From Chalciporus piperatus (Eukaryota; Basidiomycota; Agaricomycetes; Boletales; Boletaceae): 33,055 nt of DNA. Below the pieces are notes generated by a model, which had not been told where the DNA came from, did no database searches, and saw only the letters and a list, made by a program, of their open reading frames with translations. Every line of letters begins with the position of its first letter. Position 1 is the stretch's first letter. Location of the stretch: NCBI GenBank assembly GCA_038093975.1, contig JBBPTG010000256.1, forward strand, positions 1 through 33,055. The letters run 5' to 3'. The position numbers were made by a program, and so were the translations under genes. Shown in pieces: positions 18,701 to 29,503 of the stretch.

Positions 18701-19992
18701 TGCAGGCTCTAACTCGAGTCCTTCCGCGACAGCTTGACTCCGCATCCAGAGAAGTGGAATGTCTCCAGACTGCAGTTTCTCGTTCCGTCTGTTTCCGCCG
18801 CCACTGTGATTCAGATGGTCAGACCTCGACCAACATGGGATCATTCTTGACTTACACATCCGAATGGCTGCCGGCGAACCAGACCTCCTTGATACGACCA
18901 TCATTGCTAGCATTGGCCCGTCCGCCATACACATACTCGGGCAAAAACTTGACTCGACGCTCGTCCAAGGCAAGTGCGTGTCGGAAGTAACAGATATGTT
19001 CACAGGAAGTGGTCGTACAAGGCAACGTGTTACTTCGGCCGAAGCCTACAGACGAAACTGTGTCCCTGTGAATGCCCTGGATGTGAGTGCTGCAATGACC
19101 AATGATGCTCGCCGGGACTCACCAGACCCCTACGAAGTGAACATGGACGTCCTTTCGACAGAATGTCTTCTGGAACGTTGCCGCCAGCTCAGCATGTTTG
19201 GATTTCTTTGATGTCGCTGTCGCTTGAGAGATAACACTCGACGGTCTTGCATAGCTTAGATCTTCGTCCTGCGTTTTCGAATACAAGTCGAACGCACTGT
19301 ATAGCCAGTTAATCAGACCACCGAGAACCACACGACAACACATACAATGGTATATGTTCGTTGTTTCCTGGAAGAAGTAGCCCGACCTTTCGAATGCGGA
19401 TTCAGTACGCGAACAAAAGGCAACCAAGAAAAGGCTCACCCGAGCGATCATGCCCGCCAACACTCGAACCTGATAAGCACCACGTGAAAAGCCTGCGACG
19501 TGCGTTAGGCATGCATGCTTTCATCACCCATCTGTCGAACTATTTGACCCACCGAACAGAAAAATCCTATCGCCGTCGTGATAGTTGTCAGAAAGCCAGC
19601 GGTAGGAGGCCATGATGGCCTTGTGGAGGTTCCTGGACCTGGATTGGATCACTCACCACCAAAACCTCATGCGACGACGTACCGACCCATGGCCATGTCG
19701 ATCTCATTCGACAGCCGATGACCCAATGATCCACCTGCAACCTTGGCGATCGCCCCGAGCCCGCTGCTGTAATAAGTGAGCTGCACATCATTCTTCACGA
19801 TCTGACTGTATAGTTCGACTATATTCGTGTTCTGCGAGGGGTATGTCATGATGTGAGACACGGCATTGAACCGAGCTTTCAAGTTACCCTTGTGCCAAAT
19901 CGATTTGAGGTGCCGTCGATGCACACCACGAGGTTTCTCGACTCTGGAGTTGGTGGTCGGCTCATGCACGGGAATGCTTCGTGCGTCGTCAT
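15707..19992 (-). CDS. DUF2235 hydrolase with helical repeats and C-terminal membrane segment
   Basis: Multi-exon gene. The start is ATG 19992, or ATG 19965 (MSRPPTPES), nine codons later. The N-terminal half is a DUF2235 alpha/beta hydrolase, the fold of Tle1-type lipases. It has RNLVVCIDGTSNRFG, NTNIVELYSQI (after the intron 19832-19887), the nucleophile elbow GFSRGAY assembled across an intron near 19500-19560, catalytic Asp in HFVGVWDTVSSVGF, and His in FAGSHSDVGGG. After about residue 330 come predicted helical, armadillo/HEAT-like segments (17900-16150), for example LSTFLDVLKRCSEEAKQ and RKLAERMQSHVPGKRDGAIV. The last exons give a charged stretch and one hydrophobic segment (GLYWIATLLCCPALLLFGVG) before TAG at 15709-15707. 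A 49-nt intron near 15929-15977 restores the frame there. The substrate is unknown; membrane anchoring is inferred. Exon borders in the middle were not all resolved. Confidence 0.8.
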
Positions 19993-20785
19993 TTGAAAAG
20001 TTGTACGAGCCCCCGTTGAGCGAAAATCGTCCTCAAATAGTACGAGCTCGAGTGCAGTGCCAACGAGCAGCGAGGGTTGGGTTGGACGAACCAACAAGTC
20101 AACACGGTCCACGCCGCAGTGTATGCCTGGGAGAACACGAGCCTCGCTTCTCACAACGTGCCATCGGAATGGAACGTGAACGTTGCAAATGAGCTAGACT
20201 GGACGCCCATCTAAAGGGTCGCTTGCAAGTGAAAGCCTGAGGTTGGGTGAAGCCGATGCTTGCAATGCGGATACCACGCGACGCCAGACCATGAGCGCTT
20301 CCGCCACGGCACTGGTGGTGTGTGCCACTGGGCACTCCATCAAGTAACAGCCACGTCGACGAGTACCAGTGCACGATTGGGGGTAATACGGCGAGGTTGA
20401 CTCGCGCAGTACTGTATTCCATTGCGCCGAAAGCTGGTGGAAGGCGTGAAAGGTGGCATGACGGGGGAGGCTACACTGGCAGTTTGCCACTTTCATGGAA
20501 GTACGAGAAGTGTGGAAATGGTGCTCAACAAATGGTCACCGATTATCTTACGCCCTGTATTAATGGCATTCTCCAACCTCCGATATTATCATCGCCCAGG
20601 CTGTTCGAATTCTGTAGCAGGTAAGTAATTTGCCATTGAAGTTGTAACTTGTCGAAAACATACGATAAATATAGAAACTCTCCTTTTTGGAAACACATCA
20701 GTCGTACTCGTTATTTATGGCGCCATCATCTCACTAAGCTGCGCATTCCTCCGCCAGCGCCAATCTCTCCATCTCTCTCCACACG
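19993..20785. promoter_or_regulatory. Divergent intergenic region (DUF2235 gene / ADI1)
   Basis: No supported gene lies here. It must contain the promoters of the leftward DUF2235 gene and the rightward dioxygenase gene. The last 35 bases before the ADI1 ATG are rich in CT runs (ccaatctctccatctctctc), a common feature of fungal 5' leaders. Short open frames on both strands show no recognisable domain. Confidence 0.5.
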
Positions 20786-21522
20786 ATGCGTACTTACTAC
20801 TTCGACGACATCCTTGGCGACCAACGCCTACCCCACGACTCCGGCAAACTCGTCGATCACACCATCCTCGACAAGATCGGAGTCCGTCACTGGCACCTCC
20901 CAGTCCCTTCCACGGGCGACTACGTTGAAGTCGACGCCATCGCTCAAGAACGTGGGTACAAGAACAGAGACGTCATCACTATCACCAAGGAGGGCCTCGG
21001 TGATCTCTACGAGAGCAAACTCAAGATGTTCTACGAAGAGTGAGTGTCGTCGACGACGCTCGTCCCTATCACACCCCGCTGATCGTACGATAGGCACATG
21101 CATGAAGACGAGGAGATCAGGTATATCCTCGAAGGAAGTGGTTTCTTCGACGTTCGCCGTGCGTTTCGACGCGTTCTTGCCTTGTACATCTTGATGACTC
21201 ACCTGGTATTCCGGCGCTGGCGATGGGAACAGAACACCCCACTGAGAAATGGATCCGATGCGCCCTTGACGCTGGCGATCTCATAGTCCTTCCCGCTGGA
21301 ATCTACCACCGCTTCACGCTCGACGAGAAGAACACGATCAAGGCAATGAGGTTGTTCAAGGCAAGTTCTCGTCAATCACACCCATCACACCAGTTCCCAC
21401 TCACCTTATGTCCTCAGGATGAGCCAAAGTGGACGCCTCACAACAGGGGAGATGCGACGGAAGAAAACCCTTTCAGGAAGGAGTACTTGGATAATATCAC
21501 CAAGAGTATCGCTGTAAACTGA
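20786..21522 (+). CDS. ADI1: Acireductone dioxygenase (methionine salvage)
   Basis: Cupin-fold metalloenzyme that oxidises acireductone to the keto acid precursor of methionine in the methylthioadenosine salvage pathway. Four exons, 20786-21039, 21094-21158, 21233-21360 and 21418-21522, total 552 nt (183 aa plus stop), the usual length. The N-terminus [20 protein letters not shown] is diagnostic. Metal ligands H86 and H88 (HMHEDEE), E92 and H132 (PAGIYHRF) are all present after splicing. Introns 1 and 2 are GT-AG (54 and 74 nt). Intron 3 (21361-21417) reads GC...AG (AAG|GCAAGT), the only splice that keeps the conserved [14 protein letters not shown]. It converges with PIF1, whose stop is 153 bp away on the other strand. 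Confidence 0.95.
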
Positions 21523-21675
21523 TCAATCGATGTGTCAGATCATTCAAAACCATGTGTATTATCTGCCAAATTACCTGCATCAAACGGCCCGTGATTCGAA
21601 CGCGCGCGAGTTCGACCATATCTCAGCATGCCACACGATCGAATACATAACAATAACATTACGGATATCAAAAGC

Positions 21676-23979
21676 CTAGACTGCCCCTTCAGCAAGCTGT
21701 TCGACCTTAGCCGTGGACTCCGTCCCCAATGCTTGGAGCGACTTGCTCCATTCAATAACCTTTGGATGAGCCATGACCTAACGGATTCTCAGCTTATCAA
21801 TGTCTCGAGTGATTGGCTGAGATCACCTTCTTGGGATCAAAACGCAGGACTTGCAACCCGTCCAGGGATGCCGCTCGGGAAAGGGCCACATAACTTTGGC
21901 CTAGCGCACGCGTAAGTACAGGCATTTAGACCGACAATGGTGAGTCTCACCTTTCTCGAACACCTTACCCAGATCGATCTTGACACGCTGAATAGTCTGA
22001 CCCTGACTCTTATGGATCGACATCGCCCAAGCTAGAATCAAAGGAACCTATAAACAAATCGAGCTCGTGAGCAATCGTGGATCGCCACTGATCGTTGTCA
22101 TAACTTACCTGCATGCGCCGGGCGAGCAGTTTGCCTTCCGAATCCTCGACTCTGAATTCCTCTCTCATAACCAATACTGCCTCCTTCCCTCCCTCGGGCG
22201 TCGGGAACTCTACCACCGGGAACGCTTCCTCTTCCTTCTGTGATACCGGGACCTTAGCCTTACCCTTGGAGTCCGGAGCACTACCCGACCCGTCTTCGAG
22301 GTTTTCTTTCCCCGAACTTCCCTCGCTGGTTTTGAGTAGACACCCGTCAGGGCCTATCTTCACGTTCCGAACGAATCCCGTCGTTTTCGGGGCCCTAACC
22401 CGCTTATCGCTCTCGCCATGGCGCATACTCATGACTTCGCGGTACTTGAAGAAACCGACGACTTGCCCCACGCAGCCGTTTACGAGCATCTCGTCGACGT
22501 TCTTCACGAGCATCACTTGTGAGCCCTTCTTAAGTTCGAGCGTCTTCTCTGCGAGGATACCAGACAAGAGACCTTCACGCTTATTGTAGGCTGCAGGAGC
22601 GCTTGCAGGTTTGTATGGCGGGCGATTCGAGGTGGCGTCGACCGAAGGTGCGGTGGTTGTTTGGGCGGAAGCAGAGGATGATGGCTTCTTGGAGTCTGTT
22701 GATGTTCCACCCGGGGCATTGGGGAACGTGTCATGGGAGTAGAACGTGTGGAGGGTGTGTGGCAGGGCCCTGAGGCGTGCAGAATTGGCGTTCGAAACCT
22801 CGTGTCTCATGGCGAATAGCTCAGTTGGGAGGATGTTTGGCATCGATGATGGCGGAGGAGGGAGTGGTCGTGAAAGGGACTTGAATGTGGTGCATGCGTC
22901 TGCAGAAATCGTCCCTTTTCGCATTTCGTTCAAAAGTGATATAAAATCTAGGCAAGTCCATGGTAAAGCTTGGGCAATGAGGCACATATATGCAGGAACA
23001 CGACACTTACGATCGTCCTTCTGACGGAAAACCTTGGTGAGCGTGATTGTATGCTCGATGCAGGACTTCCAAGCTTCGCTTTCAAATGCGAAAAACGGTT
23101 CGCCCTTGCAAACGGGAGGAAGTTGGAAAAAATCGCCTGTAACGACGAGCTGTGAGGGGGGTTTAGATGGCTAGCAGACCCGGTCAAAGCGCATGTATGC
23201 ACCTGAATACCTCCAAAAGGCTTGTTCGTCTTCTTTCGAAGACGGTCCGCCAATCCGTCAAGGGTGTTGAATAAATGCCCGTCAAGCATGGACACTAGAA
23301 ATGCGATTTTCTAGATCTCGTCTTCAACGACAACGCAGAACGGACCTTCGTCGATAATCATAACTTTGACGTTCTTCCATCGTTGAAGGGCAGGTTTACA
23401 CGTTCGTATGCATCTAATCTGCGCGTCTACGTCGTGATTGCCGGGTGTGACGGCACCCCAGGAGTGAACCGTCATCCCTGAAGTGCGGCGTTAGATACTT
23501 GGACCGGAACGCCACCGTCGCGCTCACCTCCAATGTTCGACGCTGCCATCCCAGTGCTTGCTGTAACAGCGACATAGTCTGGTCTCCCAGAGTGCTTCCG
23601 TCTCAATGCCGATATGATCGCTCTCAAGAGCAACGATTTGCCCGTGCCTGCATCCCAACCGAGAGTCAGCGTTCACGCTCGCCACACATCATGATATGAT
23701 ATCACCCGTCATCAACGCACCTGCGGAGCCCGTAAAGAAGACGCTCTTTCCTTCCTCCACGACCATCTGCAATACCCCACTCTGCTCGTCGCTCAGTTTC
23801 GCGACCGAGGTGGTCTTGTCGATGCCACATGTGCTGTTGAGCGATACCCGAGGCGTGAAGAACGCGTTGATCTTTGGTTGTTTTGATGTTTTGAGGTCGT
23901 CGAGGTCGTCGCCGGACTTGCGTTTCTTGGCGTTGGATGATGCCGTCACCTTCAGTGGCTGCTTCGATGTTCCCGCCAT
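21676..23979 (-). CDS. PIF1: PIF1-family DNA helicase
   Basis: Superfamily 1B 5'-3' helicase of genome maintenance. The start is ATG 23979 ([12 protein letters not shown]), followed by a Lys-rich N-terminus with a PIP-like [11 protein letters not shown]. Walker A GSAGTGKS is assembled across the intron near 23665-23720. Then [12 protein letters not shown], Walker B/DEAD-like IIDEVSMLDG across an intron near 23300-23335, GDFFQLPPV (near 23130), and [15 protein letters not shown] in exon 21951-22047. The C-terminal motif [20 protein letters not shown] is in exon 21827-21900. The last exon, 21676-21777, encodes [17 protein letters not shown] and ends TAG. Without the 49-nt intron 21778-21826 the frame would stop early at 21797. 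A Ser/Pro/Lys-rich insertion (about 22200-22750) separates the helicase cores, as is common in fungi. Confidence 0.93.
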
Positions 23980-24066
23980 CGGAGTCGAAGGGCGGAAGAA
24001 GGAAGAAAGAAAAACAGGCACGACAACAACACGTCGGTCACGTGAACTGATTTTTCTACTCAGCAC

Positions 24067-24799
24067 AGACCCCCGAATACCCCTGGTAGCGGACGCGAAA
24101 TCTCACTGTCTTCTGCTCATCGAGAGTCTGGTCTGGAGAAACTAGATGCGAAAGCCTCGGGCTTTGCATCTGACCTCAACTGATCCCCTACAGGAGGCCA
24201 GTAAATGGAATGTCATCAAGGTCTGTAGCGATTATTTTCAATACTCACTGCATGCAGCCCTCACACACGGTATTGACTACAGGAAATACTGCTGTTAGGC
24301 CGTCGCAGTCGAAAAGTAGGTCTTTAGCCATACTCTGACCTCGAGCGTTCATGATACGAATGACTTGATGATTTCCGCAGTTTGAAGCATGACTTTGAAG
24401 ATCAAAACGTCGAGAGATGACCAACCCTCCACGTGTCCAACTTGCCGCATCCTGACGAAAGACCAGGACCCAGTAGGATGGTTGTCTGCACTTCTGCAAA
24501 TGCAGAGAAGCGCGTCGTGTATGACAGGAATCTGACCAGCTTGCAAAGACAGCTCGTCCAAGCGCCACACGTCAGACGTGATCAGGACGATAGGATCTTC
24601 GTGGAGCATGAAAGGTGGAGGAGTTAAAATATGAAACAGGATCAAAACGCGCGAGGAACTCAGATAAGAAATTTCGGCAGATGCCTCCTAGGAGACAACT
24701 TGCGGCAACACACTGATCTCCCCGATTTCTCCGGCACTGACCTCCATCCCACACTGACACTGCCGCTACAGAAAACGTGAAGACGAGCTCCCTCCTGTC
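24067..24799. other. Region without a resolved gene
   Basis: 24067-24244 is the upstream region of PIF1. On the minus strand, 24625-24349 is open with non-repetitive composition (MLHEDPIVLITSDVWRLDEL, later SADNHPTGSWSFVRMRQVGH), and a second frame runs to 24245. These could be terminal exons of the GTPase gene to the right, a separate small gene, or chance. No domain was recognised and no splice chain could be fixed. Confidence 0.3.
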
Positions 24800-26654
24800 A
24801 TGAGAAAATAAACACACCACGATCGTTCCAGCACGTAGCTCGGTCAGTTGTTCATCCAGACGCGCAATAACTTGGTGTATGTCCGTTGTTGGTTTGGCCT
24901 ACCCCACACATCGTTAGCCATTCTAGGTCGGGTTATCAAGGGCACACGCACTTCAAGTTTATAGCAGATCACTTTGATCGAACTGGTACATTCGGTAACC
25001 GTCTTGAAGTCAGCATCGTGCAGGAGGAAGCGAGCGCCAGGCTCCCTACTCGAGATGTTGTTCACGAGCTGTTGAAGATTACCGAGGTCTCTGGAAGGGA
25101 AGTGATGTACGTCAGTACGCGCGGTGAGGGAAACTGTTCCGGCTGACATACTTTCGAAACGATTGTAATGCTTTCTTCGTACCCTTAGACAGCTTAGACA
25201 ACACTGCATATTCTGCGATCTCATCCAGAACCCATCCTGCATTCTCAACTACTTGAATCACTGCATGGTGTGTGCCACCCATTCCCTTGAGCACATAAGT
25301 ATCAGAGAGGCCTCCGTTGGAAGACTAAAAATGCTTACCTCGATCGTCTGAGCAATTTGCAGGGCTGTTTCGATCGCTCCTCGAGGGACTGGGACAGATG
25401 TCAGATCTGTGATCTGACGAGCAACCCTGAGGCCGTTGATGGCAGCTAAGAGGGAATCTCGACGCCCAGCAGCACTACAACGAGTTGAGGCGCTCCCAGC
25501 CGGGCTGATGGTATCCGTGGAAGGACTGGATAAAGTACTCGCAGATCCTGACGTGGCGACACCAACCGGAGATTGACTTCTCTTCGAAGATCTAAACCAA
25601 AACGTAGGTGATCTACTCAAAGAGAAACGCCTTCCCTGTCCTTCTGATATGCTTTGTGGACCCACAGACCTACGCGTCCCCTTCCGTAACTTCTTCCACG
25701 CTTTTTTGAAGTCAGATATGAGTTGGACGAGAAACCGGAGCAAGGTTTTCGCCGCAGTTGTTTCCTGAAGAGGTAGATCTTGGTCGACCATCTCTCGCTG
25801 GATCTGCAGTGGCGCACGGCTCTCCCGAGATCCTTGAGGTTGCAAACAATCGATGATTTCCCAAGCAGATTCGCGAGTGCCTGCGAAACGACGAGTCCGC
25901 GAGCCCAAGTGGACCATATCCTTCCAAAAGTTCGACAGCAGCTCCTCCTCCCTCTCAATTCCGATCTCTTCTTCTTGAATCTCGTCCCACATCGTAGTGA
26001 CGAGCACCACATTCTTCAGGTTATCATCACCGCAGACGTCCTTGAATACGGATAGATTCCTCAGAGGTGTTCCTCCGAGCCTGTTGTCTGAAATACGGTG
26101 TAGGTAGAGAAGACCATCTAGCTTGACATTTTGCTGGTACCTGGAAACCCCGAATAAGCCGAATAAGCCGAAGGTCTGCAGGTGCCCTTGATCTTACGTT
26201 TCCTTTAACCAATGGGCTATGATCTTCAGAATTTGGGCGTCGGAGAGATGTGTATCATCGAATCCAGGAGTGTCGACCAGGATGATATCCCGCTGGCCGT
26301 CAGGATGGGGAAACCGGACGGGTTGTACCGCTTTTGTTTGTGATGTCAGGGTATTACCAATCTCAACCTCCGTACGCCCAGCTGCTTTGTTCACGAACTA
26401 CAAACTTTCCAGCCCAATACAAAGTTTCACTCCGAGTAGTAACTCACCGTACTCTTCCCTGATCCCGTGAGTCCCATTACTCTGATGGATTGATTCAGAA
26501 ACGAGAGGGGGATCACTTTCATTGGAACGTACGCGATGATAACGACCTTGTCGTCGACGGTGCCCGACGTGAGTGTCTGAGATGGGAGCGAAACTTGGTC
26601 CGGGGTTAAAACGATCTCATCGGTGGATGCGGGGCCAGTGCCACGCAACGGCAT
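24800..26654 (-). CDS. P-loop GTPase followed by an MLKL-type four-helix-like domain
   Basis: ATG at 26654 in context ACAATGC. Exons 26448-26654, 26198-26397, 25339-26140 and from 25285 on are joined in phase by GT-AG introns. GTPase motifs: G1 GLTGSGKST (61-69, ending exactly at an intron), G3 DTPGFDD (111-117) and G4 TTMWD (184-188). Before G4 is LYLHRISDNRLGGT, typical of the AIG1-like GTPases expanded in basidiomycetes. After a basic Ser-rich linker, residues from about 360 read LLAAINGLRVARQI, VPVPRGAIETALQIAQTIE and VIQVVENAGWVLDEIAEYA, then DLGNLQQLVNNISSR and ARFLLHDADFKTV. This pattern resembles the N-terminal four-helix adaptor of MLKL-like and HeLo-type proteins. Coding is traced to DIHQVIARLDEQLTELRAG near 24840; the C-terminus and stop are unresolved. 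A membrane or signalling role is inference. Confidence 0.7.
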
Positions 26655-26912
26655 TGTTCTTAGGGATCCGGTCTCATTCGGAGTTTCACTAGATGGACTC
26701 GCGCTTCGTATTATATGAAGGCGTGAAGGTGGGGCGTTTTCTGTGATGCCGGTTTCGGGGTTGTCACCCCAGCTGGGTAGCTTCTCAATGATCTGAGACG
26801 GCCTATCGGAATATTGGTCTTAGAACCACAGGCTCATAAAGCTAATACATATCTTTTGTCGCCTAGATCATTGGGAGGAGGGGAAGCATCTTCTAATGAC
26901 GCTAAAGCTTCG

Positions 26913-28499
26913 CTATTGGAGGCGTTGCTCTTCCCACTGAAGTGAAGTTAATATCCCTGAACAGCAATTTGATCGGAATAGAAGGCTAGCCTTTTCCTCT
27001 GAAGGTATGTCGTTCCTAATGACATGGGTGAGGATTTCACTATGCTTTGATATACACTCACCGTGCTCTGAGACCCGATGAAACGTGCTGCACACAGCTA
27101 CCTCCAATTGCTCATCGTCCGTGAAATCTTCGACTTTGAGTAATCCCTGTGGGATGTTGATCAGAGCCCCAGAGGACGCACGATTGCTTACGAACTTTGT
27201 CGATCATCATCATCCAATCGCTGTCGTGGGTAACGGCAATTTTCGCAAAAGGGTCCTGAAAGTGAAGTGGATGTCATAAGGGCCGTTACAGGCAGGGAGG
27301 ACGCTATAACCCATGCCTTGCTCAGCAAATGTCGATTGATGAAATCAGACGGGTGAAAAAGCTATATTGCATGAATCTATTGATCATCACACGGTGAGTA
27401 TCTGAGGTGATCAGGTGCCTACCTTAGATATTGTTGGTTGGCGGTCGACTGCGAGAGCTCTATCCACAATGGTGAACCCGTCCGCATCTAAAAGGCTGTA
27501 TTCACCGACTCCCGATTTGTTGATCGTCGTGTTCGGCGTGCTGCCTGCCGACATATTTGTGCTCCCAGTCAGGTTACCTACAAGCTTTGGCAACCAAGAA
27601 CCTCTGCCAACGATGTTGGACTCCCGCCCCTCTGCTCCAGTGTCTACTTCGACTGTGATTCGTTTCCATAGCCGTAGCTCATCAGCAACTGCAATCTTGA
27701 AGCCGCTTATGAAAACAGCTTGGTTGGGATTTCCATTGTCCAAGTCAACTGGGTCCCCGACTCGCCAGTCCAGAGAACGTTGGTGTGTCCAGGTATAGCT
27801 AGATCCATTGTGACCCCCTCCTGTTGTAAATCGCACAGAAAACATTCCGGGATGTGCCATGCAGGGAAAGGAGGCAAGCCCCCAAGAACGCGCTTTATAA
27901 TACCCGGTGATCAGATACAGTGAGTCATTGCGAATGAGTCGATGGAGACGCTGTTCGGCGAAACTGTACCAATCAGCGGCATGTTGAAGAGCTTCGTCCA
28001 AAAATCGGCGTTTGATCCTGAGGTCATGATGTTCGGCGCCTTGTGGGAGAATAAGAAGAGCACCTTCGCTAGCAGGTAGACGGAAGTCATAATTAATCCT
28101 TGGTGGCCTTAGTCACTTTGGGGTATTCCCTGAGAGAACTGTATACCTTGGACGACCTGCTCCTGACGGATCCATCTGCTCCACTTGAGGATCTGAAATG
28201 ACGCGGCCAGGATTCTCTTCATGGGGAAATATATCGATGTCTTCGCTGTCTAGCACGATATGTTGGAAGTTATCGGGGACTCCGCGCCGATGAAGAGGAT
28301 GCTCGCCGGGGAGGCAGATATTGAAAAGAACATCGAAACTGCCATTGTCTGGAACGACCACACCAACATCTCCAATCCTGAGGCCTTCCCTGAGATAAGA
28401 ATTCGGCAGCCTCCTGCTCGGCTCGGGGGTCCACAATGGGTATCCACGACGTGATAGTAGCAAGTGCCTGGCATACACATCCTGTGGGGAGTCAGGCAT
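26913..28499 (-). CDS. Lineage-specific basidiomycete protein of unknown function
   Basis: ATG at 28499. Exon 1 (28147-28499) encodes RRGYPLWTPEPSRRLP, REGLRIGDVGVV and FDVLFNICLPGEHP. Exon 2 (27423-28098) encodes EGALLILPQGAEHHDLR, DWYSFAEQRLHRLI, NDSLYLITGYYKARSWGLAS and QAVFISGFKIAV. A third exon from 27255 encodes KIAVTHDSDWMMMIDK, and a further exon encodes EDFTDDEQLEVAVC. I recognise this block order from many Agaricomycete hypothetical proteins; no function is known to me. The frame after the last block is open to a TAG at 26913, but the final splice is ambiguous. The GTPase gene starts 258 bp downstream on the same strand. A fused transcript cannot be excluded, though no in-frame splice joining the two was found. 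Confidence 0.7.
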
Positions 28500-28990
28500 A
28501 TCCTCAGTGATGACAGTATTGTGGCAAGGGTATTGTTCTCAACACGATGACTACTCGCAGCCAAACCTGAAACGCGTGCCGCACAATCCAAGACAATTGA
28601 TACAAGACTTATGTAACTAGGGAAATGCCGCCTGCGTCGGCCGAAACCTTGCTTGCGGTGTCGGCACACGAATTCGTTCGCAGTAATCCATACTCTTCGT
28701 ACGTGACACGGAGCTCACGTTATCAACTGCATGGCATGCATCGTTGTCACTTGATATAACACCATGTAGTACATGCCAGCCCTTCTTTAAGTGCATTCAC
28801 ATTAAACTTCGGACACAGTCCAGACAAGCGACCATGTTCTCTTTCGTGTTCCGCGGGCACCGTCGTACTTCAACCCCATACCTCGTTGCAACGACAACCG
28901 AACGGCATCCACGAGATAGCAACCCCCCTCTTTACATTCTCGTGAAACTGCACCGTACGTGCGCTCCCCCCTTGGACGGACTAGATGCAG
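28500..28990. promoter_or_regulatory. Upstream region of the 28499 gene
   Basis: The 491 bp lie between the ATG at 28499 and the LTR end at 28991. No supported gene lies here; plus-strand frames have no recognisable domain. The interval must carry the gene's own promoter. It is also directly downstream of an LTR whose TATA box points into it. Confidence 0.5.
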
Positions 28991-29458
28991 TGTTACGCTT
29001 GTGCCGGGTAGGTCAAAGCGTAGACACAAAAGCCTAGTCAAAGCAAGGGTTTCAAAGATAGCCTAACGATGGGATGTCCACGTTAAGGCCTAGCGTCCGT
29101 TCAAGAGTGGGACGGTGACTCTCAGAGGGTTCACAGGAAGCAAGGAATGACCAAGCTAGATTGCGTAGGTCTAAGTTAAGGTTACAGGAGAAACTCGAGG
29201 GTTTATATAAGTAGAGAAACGAGTTAAGGGTAGGCATGGAACCGGTTGGAATGTGTAAGAACAAGCTATGACGAATAGGAATGAGTCATGCTTGGTAAGA
29301 GTACGAGTCAGCGATGACGAAGTATGGAATGTGAAAGAACATCGAAGAACATCCGCTGACTAAAGCAAGCAAGAAATAAGAGGCCTAGGCAGGACTCGAA
29401 CCAGCGACTAGGACTTAGTACAAGGTAATGAGAAAGGAAAGAATGAATGATCGTAACA
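28991..29458 (-). repeat. 3' LTR of chromovirus copy 2
   Basis: 468 bp, TGTTAC...GTAACA ends, 6 differences by eye from 5198-5665. It retains the TATA box (29202-29209), the 12-nt self-primer segment (29167-29178) and the B-box-like motif (29392-29402). Confidence 0.95.
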
Positions 29459-29470
29459 TTACCCCCGTAT
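29459..29470 (-). other. Possible polypurine tract next to the 3' LTR
   Basis: The minus strand reads ATACGGGGGTAA immediately before the 3' LTR. The five-G run is the only purine-rich stretch at the expected site of plus-strand priming, but it is short and followed by a T. Confidence 0.3.
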
Positions 29471-29503
29471 TAGAATCAAGTCATCGACGAAGATAAAAAC
29501 TAG

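Noticed and set aside
21797..21799. PIF1 ending at the TGA at 21797
   Set aside because: The TGA is within a 49-nt intron (21778-21826); the following exon encodes the conserved [10 protein letters not shown] tail.
23980..24066. Mitochondrial presequence on PIF1 from an upstream start at 24066
   Set aside because: The codon at 24066 is GTG; the first ATG in frame is 23979.
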